From NCBI GenBank assembly GCA_036489025.1, contig DASXGN010000046.1:1-64000 (forward strand): DNA of 64,000 bases, given 5' to 3'. The position numbers and the translations under genes are program-made. The stretch is from Dryocola sp036489025. Its GTDB lineage: Bacteria; Pseudomonadota; Gammaproteobacteria; Enterobacterales; Enterobacteriaceae. This document shows positions 54,349-63,277 of this stretch, in pieces. The notes under the pieces are model-generated. The model saw nothing but the letters and a program-made list of their open reading frames with translations. It ran no database searches and had not been told where the DNA came from. Every line of letters starts with the position of its first letter. Within the stretch, counting starts at the first letter, position 1.

Positions 54349-55449
54349 ATGAAATTTACCGTTGAACGTGAAACTCTATTAAAACCGCTGCAACAGGTGA
54401 GTGGCCCGCTTGGTGGCCGTCCGACGTTACCGATTCTCGGCAACCTGCTGTTGCAAGTGACGGAAGGTGCGCTCTCTTTAACCGGGACAGATCTGGAAAT
54501 GGAGATGGTGGCTCGCGTGGCGCTGGTTCAGCCGCATGAGCCGGGCGCGACGACTGTTCCCGCACGCAAATTCTTCGATATTTGTCGTGGTCTGCCGGAA
54601 GGGGCTGAAATTGCCGTGCAGCTTGAGGGCGACCGCATGCTGGTTCGCTCCGGGCGCAGCCGTTTCTCTCTCTCAACGCTGCCCGCCGCCGACTTCCCTA
54701 ATCTGGACGACTGGCAGAGCGAGGTTGAATTCACCCTGCCGCAGGCAACTATGAAGCGCCTGATCGAAGCCACGCAGTTTTCCATGGCTCATCAGGACGT
54801 GCGTTACTACCTCAACGGCATGCTGTTTGAAACCGAAGGGGAAGAGCTGCGCACCGTGGCGACCGACGGCCACCGCCTGGCGGTGTGCTCAATGCCAATT
54901 GGGCAGGAGCTGCCGAACCATTCGGTGATCGTGCCGCGTAAAGGTGTAATTGAGCTGATGCGCATGCTGGACGGCGGCGATACGCCGCTGCGCGTGCAAA
55001 TCGGTAGCAATAACATTCGTGCGCACGTCGGCGATTTTATCTTCACGTCTAAGCTGGTTGATGGCCGTTTCCCGGATTATCGCCGCGTATTGCCGAAGAA
55101 CCCCGATAAGCATCTGGATGCCGGCTGCGATCTCCTGAAACAGGCCTTTGCCCGCGCGGCGATCCTCTCTAACGAGAAATTCCGCGGCGTGCGCCTGTAT
55201 GTCAGCCAGAACCAAATAAAAATCACCGCCAATAACCCTGAGCAGGAAGAAGCCGAAGAGATTCTCGACGTTTCTTACGACGGCTCCGATCTGGAAATCG
55301 GCTTTAACGTCAGCTACGTGCTGGACGTGCTCAACGCGCTGAAGTGCGAAAACGTGCGCATTCTGCTGACTGATTCCGTATCCAGCGTGCAGATTGAAGA
55401 TGCCGCCTCGCAGGCCGCGGCCTATGTTGTGATGCCAATGAGACTGTAG
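54349..55449 (+). CDS. dnaN: DNA polymerase III beta sliding clamp
   Basis: 366 residues, the E. coli length. Three repeated clamp domains; ends in VVMPMRL, the clamp C-terminus that shapes the binding cleft. 4 bp after dnaA and directly joined to recF (stop TAG followed at once by ATG). Confidence 0.98.
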   Translation: MKFTVERETLLKPLQQVSGPLGGRPTLPILGNLLLQVTEGALSLTGTDLEMEMVARVALVQPHEPGATTVPARKFFDICRGLPEGAEIAVQLEGDRMLVRSGRSRFSLSTLPAADFPNLDDWQSEVEFTLPQATMKRLIEATQFSMAHQDVRYYLNGMLFETEGEELRTVATDGHRLAVCSMPIGQELPNHSVIVPRKGVIELMRMLDGGDTPLRVQIGSNNIRAHVGDFIFTSKLVDGRFPDYRRVLPKNPDKHLDAGCDLLKQAFARAAILSNEKFRGVRLYVSQNQIKITANNPEQEEAEEILDVSYDGSDLEIGFNVSYVLDVLNALKCENVRILLTDSVSSVQIEDAASQAAAYVVMPMRL

Positions 55450-56523
55450 ATGTCGCTCACCCGGCTGTTAATTAAAGATTTTCGCAACATCGAAAACGCG
55501 GATCTGGCTCTCTCTCCCGGCTTTAACTTCCTGGTTGGCGCCAACGGTAGCGGTAAAACCAGCGTGCTTGAGGCGATTTATACCCTCGGGCACGGGCGTG
55601 CTTTTCGCAGTCTGAAGATTGAGCGCGTTATTCGCCATGAGCAGGAATCGTTCGTGCTGCACGGGCGGTTACAGAACGGTGAAAGAGAAACTTCCGTCGG
55701 CCTGACTAAAGACCGGGCGGGTGACAGTAAAGTCCGCATTGACGGCAGCGACGGCCACAAAGTGGCGGAACTTGCCCTGATGATGCCGATGCAGCTGATC
55801 ACCCCGGAAGGTTTTACCCTGCTCAACGGCGGCCCAAAATACCGTCGGGCTTTTATCGACTGGGGCTGTTTTCACAACGAACCGGGCTTTTTTGTCGCCT
55901 GGAGCAACCTCAAACGCCTGTTAAAGCAGCGCAACGCCGCGCTGCGCCAGGTGACAAACTATGCGCAGTTGCGTCCGTGGGATAAGGAACTCATCCCGCT
56001 GGCGGAACAAATTAGCCGCTGGCGCGCGGAGTACAGTGCTGCCATTGCGGATGATATGGCCGATACGTGCGCGCAATTTTTGCCGGAGTTTTCGCTGAGC
56101 TTCTCCTTCCAGCGCGGCTGGGAAAAAGAGAGTGATTACAGTGAAGTACTGGAACGCAGCTTCGAACGTGACCGCATGCTGACCTATACCGCTCACGGCC
56201 CTCACAAAGCCGACTTTCGTATTCGTGCCGACGGCGCGCCCGTAGAGGACACGCTGTCCCGCGGGCAGCTTAAGCTATTGATGTGTGCGCTAAGACTGGC
56301 GCAGGGTGAGTTTCTCACCCGACAGAACGGGCGGCGCTGCCTGTATCTGATAGATGATTTTGCCTCTGAACTAGATGATGCACGCCGCGGTCTATTAGCC
56401 AGCCGGTTAAAGGCCACGGAGTCACAGGTTTTCGTTAGCGCGATAAGCGCTGAGCATGTGATGGATATGGCGGACAAAAATTCAAAGATGTTCGCCGTGG
56501 ATCAGGGTAAAATAGCGGATTAA
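55450..56523 (+). CDS. recF: DNA replication and repair protein RecF
   Basis: 357 residues. SMC-like ATPase: Walker A GANGSGKT at 30-37, signature LSRGQLKLLMCAL and Walker B LYLIDDFASELDD. Loads RecA at gaps with RecO and RecR. No gap to dnaN, so translationally coupled. Confidence 0.97.
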   Translation: MSLTRLLIKDFRNIENADLALSPGFNFLVGANGSGKTSVLEAIYTLGHGRAFRSLKIERVIRHEQESFVLHGRLQNGERETSVGLTKDRAGDSKVRIDGSDGHKVAELALMMPMQLITPEGFTLLNGGPKYRRAFIDWGCFHNEPGFFVAWSNLKRLLKQRNAALRQVTNYAQLRPWDKELIPLAEQISRWRAEYSAAIADDMADTCAQFLPEFSLSFSFQRGWEKESDYSEVLERSFERDRMLTYTAHGPHKADFRIRADGAPVEDTLSRGQLKLLMCALRLAQGEFLTRQNGRRCLYLIDDFASELDDARRGLLASRLKATESQVFVSAISAEHVMDMADKNSKMFAVDQGKIAD

Positions 56524-56551
56524 CCCAAGAATAAATGAGCGAGAAACGTTG

Positions 56552-58966
56552 ATGTCGAATTCTTATGACTCCTCCAGTATCAAAGTCCTTAAGGGGCTGG
56601 ATGCGGTACGTAAACGCCCGGGCATGTATATCGGTGATACGGACGACGGCACCGGTCTGCACCACATGGTATTTGAGGTCGTGGATAACGCTATCGATGA
56701 AGCACTCGCTGGCCACTGTAAAGATATCGTTGTCACTATCCACGCCGATAACTCCGTTTCCGTAACGGATGATGGTCGCGGCATTCCTACCGGTATTCAC
56801 CCGGAAGAAGGTGTTTCGGCTGCCGAAGTCATCATGACCGTGCTGCACGCGGGCGGTAAATTCGATGATAACTCCTATAAAGTTTCCGGTGGTCTGCACG
56901 GCGTCGGTGTTTCCGTCGTAAACGCCCTGTCCCAGAAGCTGGAACTGCTGATTCGCCGCGAAGGCAAAACGCATCAGCAAACTTACGTGCACGGCGTGCC
57001 GCAGGCACCGCTGGCCGTCACCGGCGATACCGACGTCACCGGCACCCAGGTGCGTTTCTGGCCGAGCCATGAAACCTTCACCAACGTTATCGAATTTGAA
57101 TACGATATCCTGGCTAAGCGCCTGCGCGAGCTGTCGTTCCTCAACTCCGGCGTGTCTATCCGCCTGATCGACAAGCGTGATGGCCGTCAGGACCACTTCC
57201 ATTACGAAGGGGGTATTCGCGCGTTCGTTGAATACCTCAACAAAAACAAAACGCCTATTCACCCAACCGTGTTCTATTTCAGCACTGAAAAAGACGGGAT
57301 TGGCGTGGAAGTGGCGCTGCAGTGGAACGACGGTTTCCAGGAAAACATCTACTGCTTCACCAACAACATTCCGCAGCGCGACGGCGGTACTCACCTGGCC
57401 GGTTTCCGCGCGGCGATGACGCGTACGCTAAACGCGTACATGGATAAAGAAGGCTACAGCAAGAAAGCGAAGGTCAGCGCCACCGGCGACGATGCTCGTG
57501 AAGGCCTGATTGCCGTGGTTTCCGTGAAGGTGCCGGATCCTAAGTTCTCCTCGCAGACCAAAGACAAACTGGTTTCTTCCGAGGTGAAATCCGCGGTTGA
57601 ACAGCAGATGAACGAACTGCTGGCGGAGTACCTGCTGGAAAACCCAGGCGACGCGAAAATCGTCGTCGGCAAAATTATCGACGCGGCTCGCGCTCGTGAA
57701 GCAGCACGCCGCGCGCGTGAAATGACCCGTCGTAAAGGCGCGCTGGACCTGGCTGGTCTGCCGGGCAAACTGGCGGACTGTCAGGAACGTGACCCGGCCC
57801 ACTCTGAACTGTACTTGGTGGAAGGGGACTCAGCGGGCGGCTCTGCAAAACAGGGGCGTAACCGTAAGAACCAGGCGATTCTGCCGTTGAAAGGTAAAAT
57901 CCTCAACGTTGAGAAGGCGCGCTTCGATAAAATGCTGGCTTCTCAGGAAGTGGCGACGCTTATCACCGCGCTGGGCTGCGGCATTGGCCGCGACGAGTAC
58001 AACCCGGATAAACTGCGCTATCACAGCATCATCATCATGACCGATGCCGACGTCGATGGTTCACACATTCGTACGCTGCTGCTGACCTTCTTCTATCGTC
58101 AGATGCCGGAAATCGTTGAGCGTGGCCACGTGTACATTGCTCAGCCGCCGCTCTACAAAGTGAAGAAAGGCAAGCAGGAACAGTACATCAAAGACGACGA
58201 AGCGATGGATCAGTATCAGATCTCTATCGCACTCGACGGCGCCACGCTGCATGCCAACGCTCACGCCCCGGCCCTGGCTGGTGAAGCGCTGGAAAAACTG
58301 GTATCCGAATTCAACGCCACTCAGAAAATGATTGGCCGCATGGAGCGCCGCTATCCGCGCAACCTGCTGAATAATCTGGTTTACCACCCAACGCTGGTCG
58401 AAGCTGACCTGGCGGATGAAAGCAAAGTGGCAGCATGGCTGACCGCTCTGGTGGCTCAGCTGAACGAAAAAGAGCAGCATGGCAGCACCTGGAACTCCAT
58501 CGTGCGTGAAAACCGCGAGCTGAACATCTTCGAGCCGGTGATTCGCGTGCGTACCCACGGCGTGGATACCGACTACCCGCTGGAGCACGAGTTTGTGGTG
58601 GGCGGGGAATATCGTCGTCTGTGCGCGCTCGGCGAGAAGCTGCGTGGCCTGATCGAGGAAGATGCGTTTATCGAACGTGGTGAACGTCGCCAGCCGATTG
58701 CCAGCTTTGAACAGGCGCTGGAGTGGTTGGTGAAAGAGTCCCGTCGCGGGCTCTCCATTCAGCGCTACAAAGGCCTGGGCGAAATGAACCCGGATCAGCT
58801 GTGGGAAACCACTATGGACCCGGAAAGCCGTCGTATGCTGCGCGTGACAGTAAAAGATGCGATTGCAGCCGACCAGCTGTTCACCACCCTGATGGGCGAT
58901 GCGGTTGAACCTCGCCGTGCCTTTATCGAAGAGAATGCTCTGAAAGCGGCCAACATCGATATTTAA
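56552..58966 (+). CDS. gyrB: DNA gyrase subunit B
   Basis: 804 residues from ATG 56552; the TTG codon just before it is not used. GHKL ATPase (EVVDNAIDEA, DDGRGIPTG, GGLHGVGVSVVNAL), transducer, and Toprim domain (YLVEGDSAGGSAKQGRNRK, DADVDGSHIRTLLLTF). Residues equivalent to E. coli Asp426 and Lys447 are wild type. The C-terminal tail insert region (about 560-620) diverges most from E. coli. Confidence 0.98.
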   Translation: MSNSYDSSSIKVLKGLDAVRKRPGMYIGDTDDGTGLHHMVFEVVDNAIDEALAGHCKDIVVTIHADNSVSVTDDGRGIPTGIHPEEGVSAAEVIMTVLHAGGKFDDNSYKVSGGLHGVGVSVVNALSQKLELLIRREGKTHQQTYVHGVPQAPLAVTGDTDVTGTQVRFWPSHETFTNVIEFEYDILAKRLRELSFLNSGVSIRLIDKRDGRQDHFHYEGGIRAFVEYLNKNKTPIHPTVFYFSTEKDGIGVEVALQWNDGFQENIYCFTNNIPQRDGGTHLAGFRAAMTRTLNAYMDKEGYSKKAKVSATGDDAREGLIAVVSVKVPDPKFSSQTKDKLVSSEVKSAVEQQMNELLAEYLLENPGDAKIVVGKIIDAARAREAARRAREMTRRKGALDLAGLPGKLADCQERDPAHSELYLVEGDSAGGSAKQGRNRKNQAILPLKGKILNVEKARFDKMLASQEVATLITALGCGIGRDEYNPDKLRYHSIIIMTDADVDGSHIRTLLLTFFYRQMPEIVERGHVYIAQPPLYKVKKGKQEQYIKDDEAMDQYQISIALDGATLHANAHAPALAGEALEKLVSEFNATQKMIGRMERRYPRNLLNNLVYHPTLVEADLADESKVAAWLTALVAQLNEKEQHGSTWNSIVRENRELNIFEPVIRVRTHGVDTDYPLEHEFVVGGEYRRLCALGEKLRGLIEEDAFIERGERRQPIASFEQALEWLVKESRRGLSIQRYKGLGEMNPDQLWETTMDPESRRMLRVTVKDAIAADQLFTTLMGDAVEPRRAFIEENALKAANIDI

Positions 58967-58991
58967 CAAATCAGCCCTGTAGTAATGTGAG

Positions 58992-59018
58992 GCCGCGCTA
59001 AACGCGCGGCTTTTTTTT
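58992..59018 (+). terminator. Intrinsic terminator after gyrB
   Basis: GCCGCGC, TAAAC loop, GCGCGGC, then eight T residues. Confidence 0.93.
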
Positions 59019-59070
59019 AGCAAAAATAACGGGCTATCGCACTTTCTAAATTTTATAAGGACAAAGCATC

Positions 59071-59469
59071 ATGGGACTCTTCGATCAGGTTATTGGCGGA
59101 CTGCTGAGCGGCGATGCAAAAAAATATCAGGCTATTTTAAGCTGGGTGAACCAGCAGGGTGGCGTTCAGGCGCTGCTGGACAAGCTCCGCCAGGGCGGGC
59201 TGGGTGACATCGTTGCTTCCTGGCTGAGCAGCAGCATGGCTAACCAGCTGTTAAGCGGCGAGCAAATTACCCACGCGCTGGGCTCTCCGGCGGTAGCGGA
59301 TCTGGGGGCAAAACTCGGGATCGATACCGGCGCGGCATCTTCCCTGCTGGCTGAATATTTGCCGAAAGTTATTGATGCCTTGTCACCGCAGGGTGAAGTG
59401 ACGCCCGAGGCGCATGACGATCTGATGACCGCCGGGCTTAACCTGCTGAAGGGTAAACTGTTCGGCTAG
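59071..59469 (+). CDS. yidB: YidB family protein (DUF937), copy 1
   Basis: 132 residues, the E. coli YidB length, in the conserved place after gyrB. Small helical protein with MGLFDQVIGGLL, ILSWVNQQGGVQALLDKL, GxGDIVASWL, and C-terminal LLAEYLPKVIDALSPQGEV. Function unknown. About half its residues match a second copy 2.2 kb downstream. Own terminator follows. Confidence 0.9.
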   Translation: MGLFDQVIGGLLSGDAKKYQAILSWVNQQGGVQALLDKLRQGGLGDIVASWLSSSMANQLLSGEQITHALGSPAVADLGAKLGIDTGAASSLLAEYLPKVIDALSPQGEVTPEAHDDLMTAGLNLLKGKLFG

Positions 59470-59490
59470 GCGTCGTTTCTTCAGGGCCAC

Positions 59491-59517
59491 AAGGTGGAAT
59501 CCTCTTCCACCTTTTTT
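59491..59517 (+). terminator. Intrinsic terminator after yidB copy 1
   Basis: AAGGTGGAA, TCCTC loop, TTCCACCTT, then T residues to 59517. Confidence 0.9.
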
Positions 59518-59533
59518 GCTCTCGCAGCCCGGA

Positions 59534-60445
59534 CTAAGCGTCTACCGACATCACCGAGGGGAGTTTGCTGACCAGCATATCCACGGCAATCCTCACCTTC
59601 AGCGGCAGATGCGGCGTCTGCGGCCACACCGCCTGAACGTCAAACTGCACGCCCGGAGCCTGCTTCAGGAGTGGGATCAGCTTCCCCTCCCTGACCTCCT
59701 TGCGAACCAGCCAGCAGGGCAGCCATGCCACCCCGCATCCAACCATTGCCGCATCCGATATGGCCTGCAAATCATCCATATTTATCCTTGAACGGGGGAT
59801 GAACGTTTGCTCGTCGCTTTCGCCGTCGGCAAGCTGCCAGGGTAAGACTTTCCCGGCCCGCAAATAGTTAATTGCCGTATGCTGACCGAGTTCGGCGACC
59901 GTTTGCGGCCTGCCATGCAGCGCCAGATAGCCGGGCGAGGCGCACAGCACCATTCGATGTTCACCGAGTCTTCTGGCGACCAGCACGGCGCTGTCCGGCA
60001 GCACGCCGTTGCGCACCGCCATATCAAATCCATCTTCTACAATATCGACCACGCGATCGCTGAAGGACATTTCCAGCTCCAGTTCGGGATGCTCCTGCGC
60101 CAGCTCAATCAGCAGCGGGGCGACGCACTGCCGCCCGAACAGCACGGGCAGGGAGATGCGCAGGCGGCCGCTGACCTGTTGCTTGCCCGATTCCAGCAGC
60201 GTCTCCGCGGTGCGAATTTCCTCCAGCCCTCGCCGGCAGCGTTCGTAGAAAAGCGCTCCATCGTCGGTCAGGCTCTGGCTGCGGGTTGTTCGCTGAAACA
60301 GGCGCACGCCCAAACGGGTTTCCAGGCGGGCGATACTTTTCCCCACCGCCGAACGCGACAGATGCAGGCGAACCGCAGCCTGAGCGAAGCTTCCGGCCTC
60401 TACGGCGGCCACAAATACGGGAATATCCTTCAGCGTATCGGACAT
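59534..60445 (-). CDS. LysR-family transcriptional regulator
   Basis: 303 residues from ATG 60445 (MSDTLKDIPVFVAAVEAGSF); upstream codons to 60469 are less likely. N-terminal winged HTH 1-60 (FAQAAVRLHLSRSAVGKSIARLETRLGVRLFQRTTR), then a two-lobed effector domain. Divergent from the oxidoreductase gene with a 107-bp gap, the usual LysR arrangement, so it probably controls that gene. Not found between yidB and yidA in K-12; an accessory insertion. Confidence 0.9.
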   Translation of the reverse strand: MSDTLKDIPVFVAAVEAGSFAQAAVRLHLSRSAVGKSIARLETRLGVRLFQRTTRSQSLTDDGALFYERCRRGLEEIRTAETLLESGKQQVSGRLRISLPVLFGRQCVAPLLIELAQEHPELELEMSFSDRVVDIVEDGFDMAVRNGVLPDSAVLVARRLGEHRMVLCASPGYLALHGRPQTVAELGQHTAINYLRAGKVLPWQLADGESDEQTFIPRSRINMDDLQAISDAAMVGCGVAWLPCWLVRKEVREGKLIPLLKQAPGVQFDVQAVWPQTPHLPLKVRIAVDMLVSKLPSVMSVDA

Positions 60446-60510
60446 GGATTGTATCCAACAGGGAGTCAATGAGGGGAAAAGTTATCGCCACTGGAGATAG
60501 CTCGTCAACG

Positions 60511-60539
60511 TTAGACTGAAGAAACTGAAACCTTATCTT
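60511..60539 (+). promoter_or_regulatory. Candidate promoter of the MDR oxidoreductase gene
   Basis: TTAGAC (60511-60516), 17-bp spacer, TATCTT (60534-60539), in the LysR-oxidoreductase divergent gap. Pattern only. Confidence 0.45.
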
Positions 60540-60552
60540 AGACCTGGAGATC

Positions 60553-61581
60553 ATGATGGCTGACACAATGCAACGTTGGACGATGAACGCGCTCGGGCGT
60601 GAAAATCTCACGCTGACTAAGGAAAGCCTTCCGCAGCCCGGCCCCGGAGAAGTACGCGTCCGGGTGAACGCGGTGGCGCTGAATTATCGGGACAAGATGG
60701 TGATCGAAGGCAGCATGCCGATTAATTTGACGTTTCCGTTTACACCCGCGTCCGACATGGCGGGCGTGGTTGACAGCACTGGCGAAGGCGTCACTCGTTT
60801 TGAGGCTGGATCCCGCGTCATGTCTACCTTTTCGCCGGAGTGGGTTGACGGCAAACCGAAAGGGGATGCGCGCAATCTTCCTTACCGCACGCTCGGCGGC
60901 TTCTTCCAGGGAATGCTGGCAGAATACGTGATTATGAATGAAAACTGGCTGGTGGCTTCGCCTGAATCCCTTGATGACGCGCAGGCCAGCACTTTGCCCT
61001 GTGCCGGTCTTACGGCGTGGTTTGCGCTGGTGGAACGCGGAGGCTTACGGGCCGGGCAGTCTGTGCTGGTGCAGGGAACCGGCGGCGTGGCGATGTTCGC
61101 ATTGCAGATTGCCAAAGCGCACGGAGCCGAAGTGTTTGTGACTTCAGGTAGCGACGAAAAGCTGCTGCGCGCCAAAGCGCTGGGGGCCGATTACGGTATC
61201 AACCGCCTGAAAGGCGACTGGGCTGAGGCGCTCTACGAGCTGACACAGGATCGCGGCATTGACCATATTATCGAAACCGTCGGCGGGGCAAACCTGAGAA
61301 ATTCCCTGCGTGCGGTGGCCGTTCACGGGCGCATATCGGTTATCGGCGTGCTGGAAGGCAGTGAGATCTCACTGCCAGCGGGCGAGCTTTTGCTGAAATC
61401 ACCGGTCATTCAGGGGATTGGCGTCGGACACCGCCGGGCGCTTGAGGACTTTGCCCGAGCGGCTGATGCTACGGGTCTGAAACCTGTGATCGAGCATAGC
61501 TATCGTTTTGACCAGCTCCCGCAGGCGCTTGAGCATCTGGACCGCGGCGCGTTCGGGAAAATCGTTCTGACCCGAGAGTGA
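60553..61581 (+). CDS. NAD(P)-dependent MDR-superfamily alcohol dehydrogenase/quinone oxidoreductase
   Basis: 342 residues (341 if the second ATG at 60556 is used, which suits the TGGAGA ribosome site better). GroES-like N-terminal domain and Rossmann domain with GTGGVAMFALQIAKAHGA. The catalytic zinc Cys is replaced (NYRDKMVIEG) and no four-Cys structural zinc loop is seen, so it is a zinc-free MDR enzyme, despite resembling proteins often labelled zinc-binding dehydrogenases. Substrate unknown; controlled presumably by the divergent LysR. Confidence 0.85.
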   Translation: MMADTMQRWTMNALGRENLTLTKESLPQPGPGEVRVRVNAVALNYRDKMVIEGSMPINLTFPFTPASDMAGVVDSTGEGVTRFEAGSRVMSTFSPEWVDGKPKGDARNLPYRTLGGFFQGMLAEYVIMNENWLVASPESLDDAQASTLPCAGLTAWFALVERGGLRAGQSVLVQGTGGVAMFALQIAKAHGAEVFVTSGSDEKLLRAKALGADYGINRLKGDWAEALYELTQDRGIDHIIETVGGANLRNSLRAVAVHGRISVIGVLEGSEISLPAGELLLKSPVIQGIGVGHRRALEDFARAADATGLKPVIEHSYRFDQLPQALEHLDRGAFGKIVLTRE

Positions 61582-61664
61582 ATTTTAACCGCCTAAAACG
61601 GGGTAAACCGCCGGAAGTGACTACACTTTTAAAGCACACGTCATAATTGCAAGAGGACACAATC

Positions 61665-62060
61665 ATGGGGCTGTTCGATCAGGTTACAGGCATGATGGGG
61701 GGTGGCGATGCCGGTAAATTCAAAGTCATCCTCGAGTGGATCAATCAGCAGGGCGGTATCCAGGCGATTCTGGAACAGTTTCGGCAAAAAGGCTTTGCCG
61801 ATGTGGTCACTTCATGGCTTAGTGGGGCGCATAACCAGAGCGTCAGCCCCGAGCAAATTCAGGACGTACTCGGCACGCCGGCTATCAGCGGGCTGGCTGA
61901 AAAACTGGGGATTGATGTGAATACGGCATCCAACCTGCTTGCCGAGCAGTTCCCGAAAATCGTCGATGCGCTTTCGCCAGCGGGCGAAGTGGAAGTGGGT
62001 CACGATGAGGATTTGCTGACTAAAGGCTTTAACATGCTGAAGAACAAGTTCTTTAGCTAA
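61665..62060 (+). CDS. YidB family protein (DUF937), copy 2
   Basis: 131 residues from ATG 61665 behind AAGAGGA; an upstream in-frame start at 61647 adds six residues. Same motifs as copy 1: MGLFDQVTGMM, VILEWINQQGGIQAILEQF, LLAEQFPKIVDALSPAGEV. It keeps NQSVSPEQIQ, which is closer to E. coli YidB (NQSVSGEQ) than copy 1 is in that stretch. A paralogue separated from copy 1 by the LysR-oxidoreductase pair. Confidence 0.88.
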   Translation: MGLFDQVTGMMGGGDAGKFKVILEWINQQGGIQAILEQFRQKGFADVVTSWLSGAHNQSVSPEQIQDVLGTPAISGLAEKLGIDVNTASNLLAEQFPKIVDALSPAGEVEVGHDEDLLTKGFNMLKNKFFS

Positions 62061-62081
62061 GTTTTATCGCTGCTTTAAATG

Positions 62082-62129
62082 GGCGCTGAACAGGGCGGAT
62101 AGCGATAGGCTTATCTGCCCTGCAGCGCC
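62082..62129. repeat. Long stem-loop after yidB copy 2
   Basis: Inverted repeat: GGCGCTG pairs with CAGCGCC, CAGGGC with GCCCTG, a G-T wobble, and GATA with TATC, about 18 pairs with one AA bulge and a 10-nt loop. No T-run follows, so a REP-like or mRNA-protecting element, or a rho-linked terminator, is likelier than a simple intrinsic terminator. Confidence 0.65.
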
Positions 62130-62232
62130 TTGTACATCCCGCCTTAGCCCCTAATTTCATTCGAAACGTAACGCTGTTTTTGTGAGCGCAATCGCGTTAG
62201 CATGAGATAAACTCATTACCTCAGAAAATCCC

Positions 62233-63045
62233 ATGCCTATAAAACTCATTGCGATTGATATGGACGGCACTTTGCTGCTGCCCGACCACACTATTTCCCC
62301 CGCCGTTAAAGCCGCCATTGCCAGCGCGCGCGCGCGTGGCGTAAGCGTTGTGCTTTGCACCGGTCGTCCTTACGCAGGCGTTGAGAGCTATCTCAGAGAG
62401 CTGCATATGGATGAGCCAAACGACTACTGCATCACTTACAACGGCGCTCTGGTGCAGAAAGCACAGGACGGCAGCACGGTGGCACAAACCGCGCTGAACT
62501 ACGACGATTATCGCTATCTGGAGCAGCTCTCCCGCGAAGTCGGTTCCCACTTCCACGCGTTGGATCGCCATCAGCTTTACACCGCTAACCGCGACATCAG
62601 CTACTACACCGTACATGAATCCTTTATTGCCAATATTCCGCTGGTGTTCTGCGAGCCGGAGAATATGGACAAAAATGGTGAATTCCTGAAGGTGATGATG
62701 ATTGACGATCCGGTCGTGCTGGATAAGGCTATTGCCAGAATTCCTGCTGAAGTTCACGAGCGCTACACGCTGCTGAAAAGCTCCCCTTATTTCCTGGAAA
62801 TCCTCGATAAACGCGTGAACAAAGGTACCGGCGTGAAGGCGCTGGCGGAAAAGCTGGGTATCAGGCGAGAAGAGATCATGACCCTGGGCGACCAGGAAAA
62901 TGATATTGCGATGCTGGAATATGCGGGCATGGGCGTTGCCATGGACAACGCTATCGATAAAGTCAAAGAGGTCAGCAACTTCGTGACAAAATCTAACCTT
63001 GAAGACGGCGTGGCCTATGCGATAGAGAAGTTCGTTCTGAACTGA
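62233..63045 (+). CDS. yidA: Sugar-phosphate phosphatase YidA (HAD, Cof type)
   Basis: 270 residues as in E. coli. Motif I LIAIDMDGTLL with Asp9 nucleophile and Asp11, a C2B cap with the FHALDRHQLYTANRD region, and C-terminal LGDQENDIAMLEYAG (motif IV). The E. coli enzyme removes phosphate from several sugar phosphates. Stands alone between two hairpins. Confidence 0.95.
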   Translation: MPIKLIAIDMDGTLLLPDHTISPAVKAAIASARARGVSVVLCTGRPYAGVESYLRELHMDEPNDYCITYNGALVQKAQDGSTVAQTALNYDDYRYLEQLSREVGSHFHALDRHQLYTANRDISYYTVHESFIANIPLVFCEPENMDKNGEFLKVMMIDDPVVLDKAIARIPAEVHERYTLLKSSPYFLEILDKRVNKGTGVKALAEKLGIRREEIMTLGDQENDIAMLEYAGMGVAMDNAIDKVKEVSNFVTKSNLEDGVAYAIEKFVLN

Positions 63046-63070
63046 TTTCTGCCGAGAACATGCGATCTGA

Positions 63071-63096
63071 CCCTGGCCTGCGCCGGGGTTTTTTTT
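63071..63096 (+). terminator. Intrinsic terminator after yidA
   Basis: CCCTGGC, CTGC loop, GCCGGGG (one G-T pair), then eight T residues. Confidence 0.9.
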
Positions 63097-63132
63097 ATCT
63101 TTTAAAAAATGAATTGTCTGTTTTGTGATCCA

Positions 63133-63165
63133 AATTGTAGTACACAATTATGTGTTTGTACTACA
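63133..63165. promoter_or_regulatory. Probable DgoR operators
   Basis: Two oppositely oriented copies of the core TGTAGTACA (63136-63144) and TGTACTACA (63157-63165), centres 21 bp apart, i.e. two helical turns. The first lies in a wider palindrome AATTGT-5-ACAATT. The pattern TTGTA(G/C)TACA is what I recall for E. coli DgoR sites. Confidence 0.7.
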
Positions 63166-63277
63166 TTGTGCGCATTGGCCACGGCAGGATGTTTCACATT
63201 GGTACTTCAAAGTTGCGGTGATTTGCAGCGCTCACGGTAAAGTAGTGGTTATTCCCATTTTCAATACAGGATTAACC

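Noticed and set aside
58061..59023. 320-residue antisense frame across gyrB, and similar long antisense frames in atpA, mnmG and glmS
   Set aside because: Shadows of highly expressed genes with strong codon bias; no ribosome sites or recognisable products.
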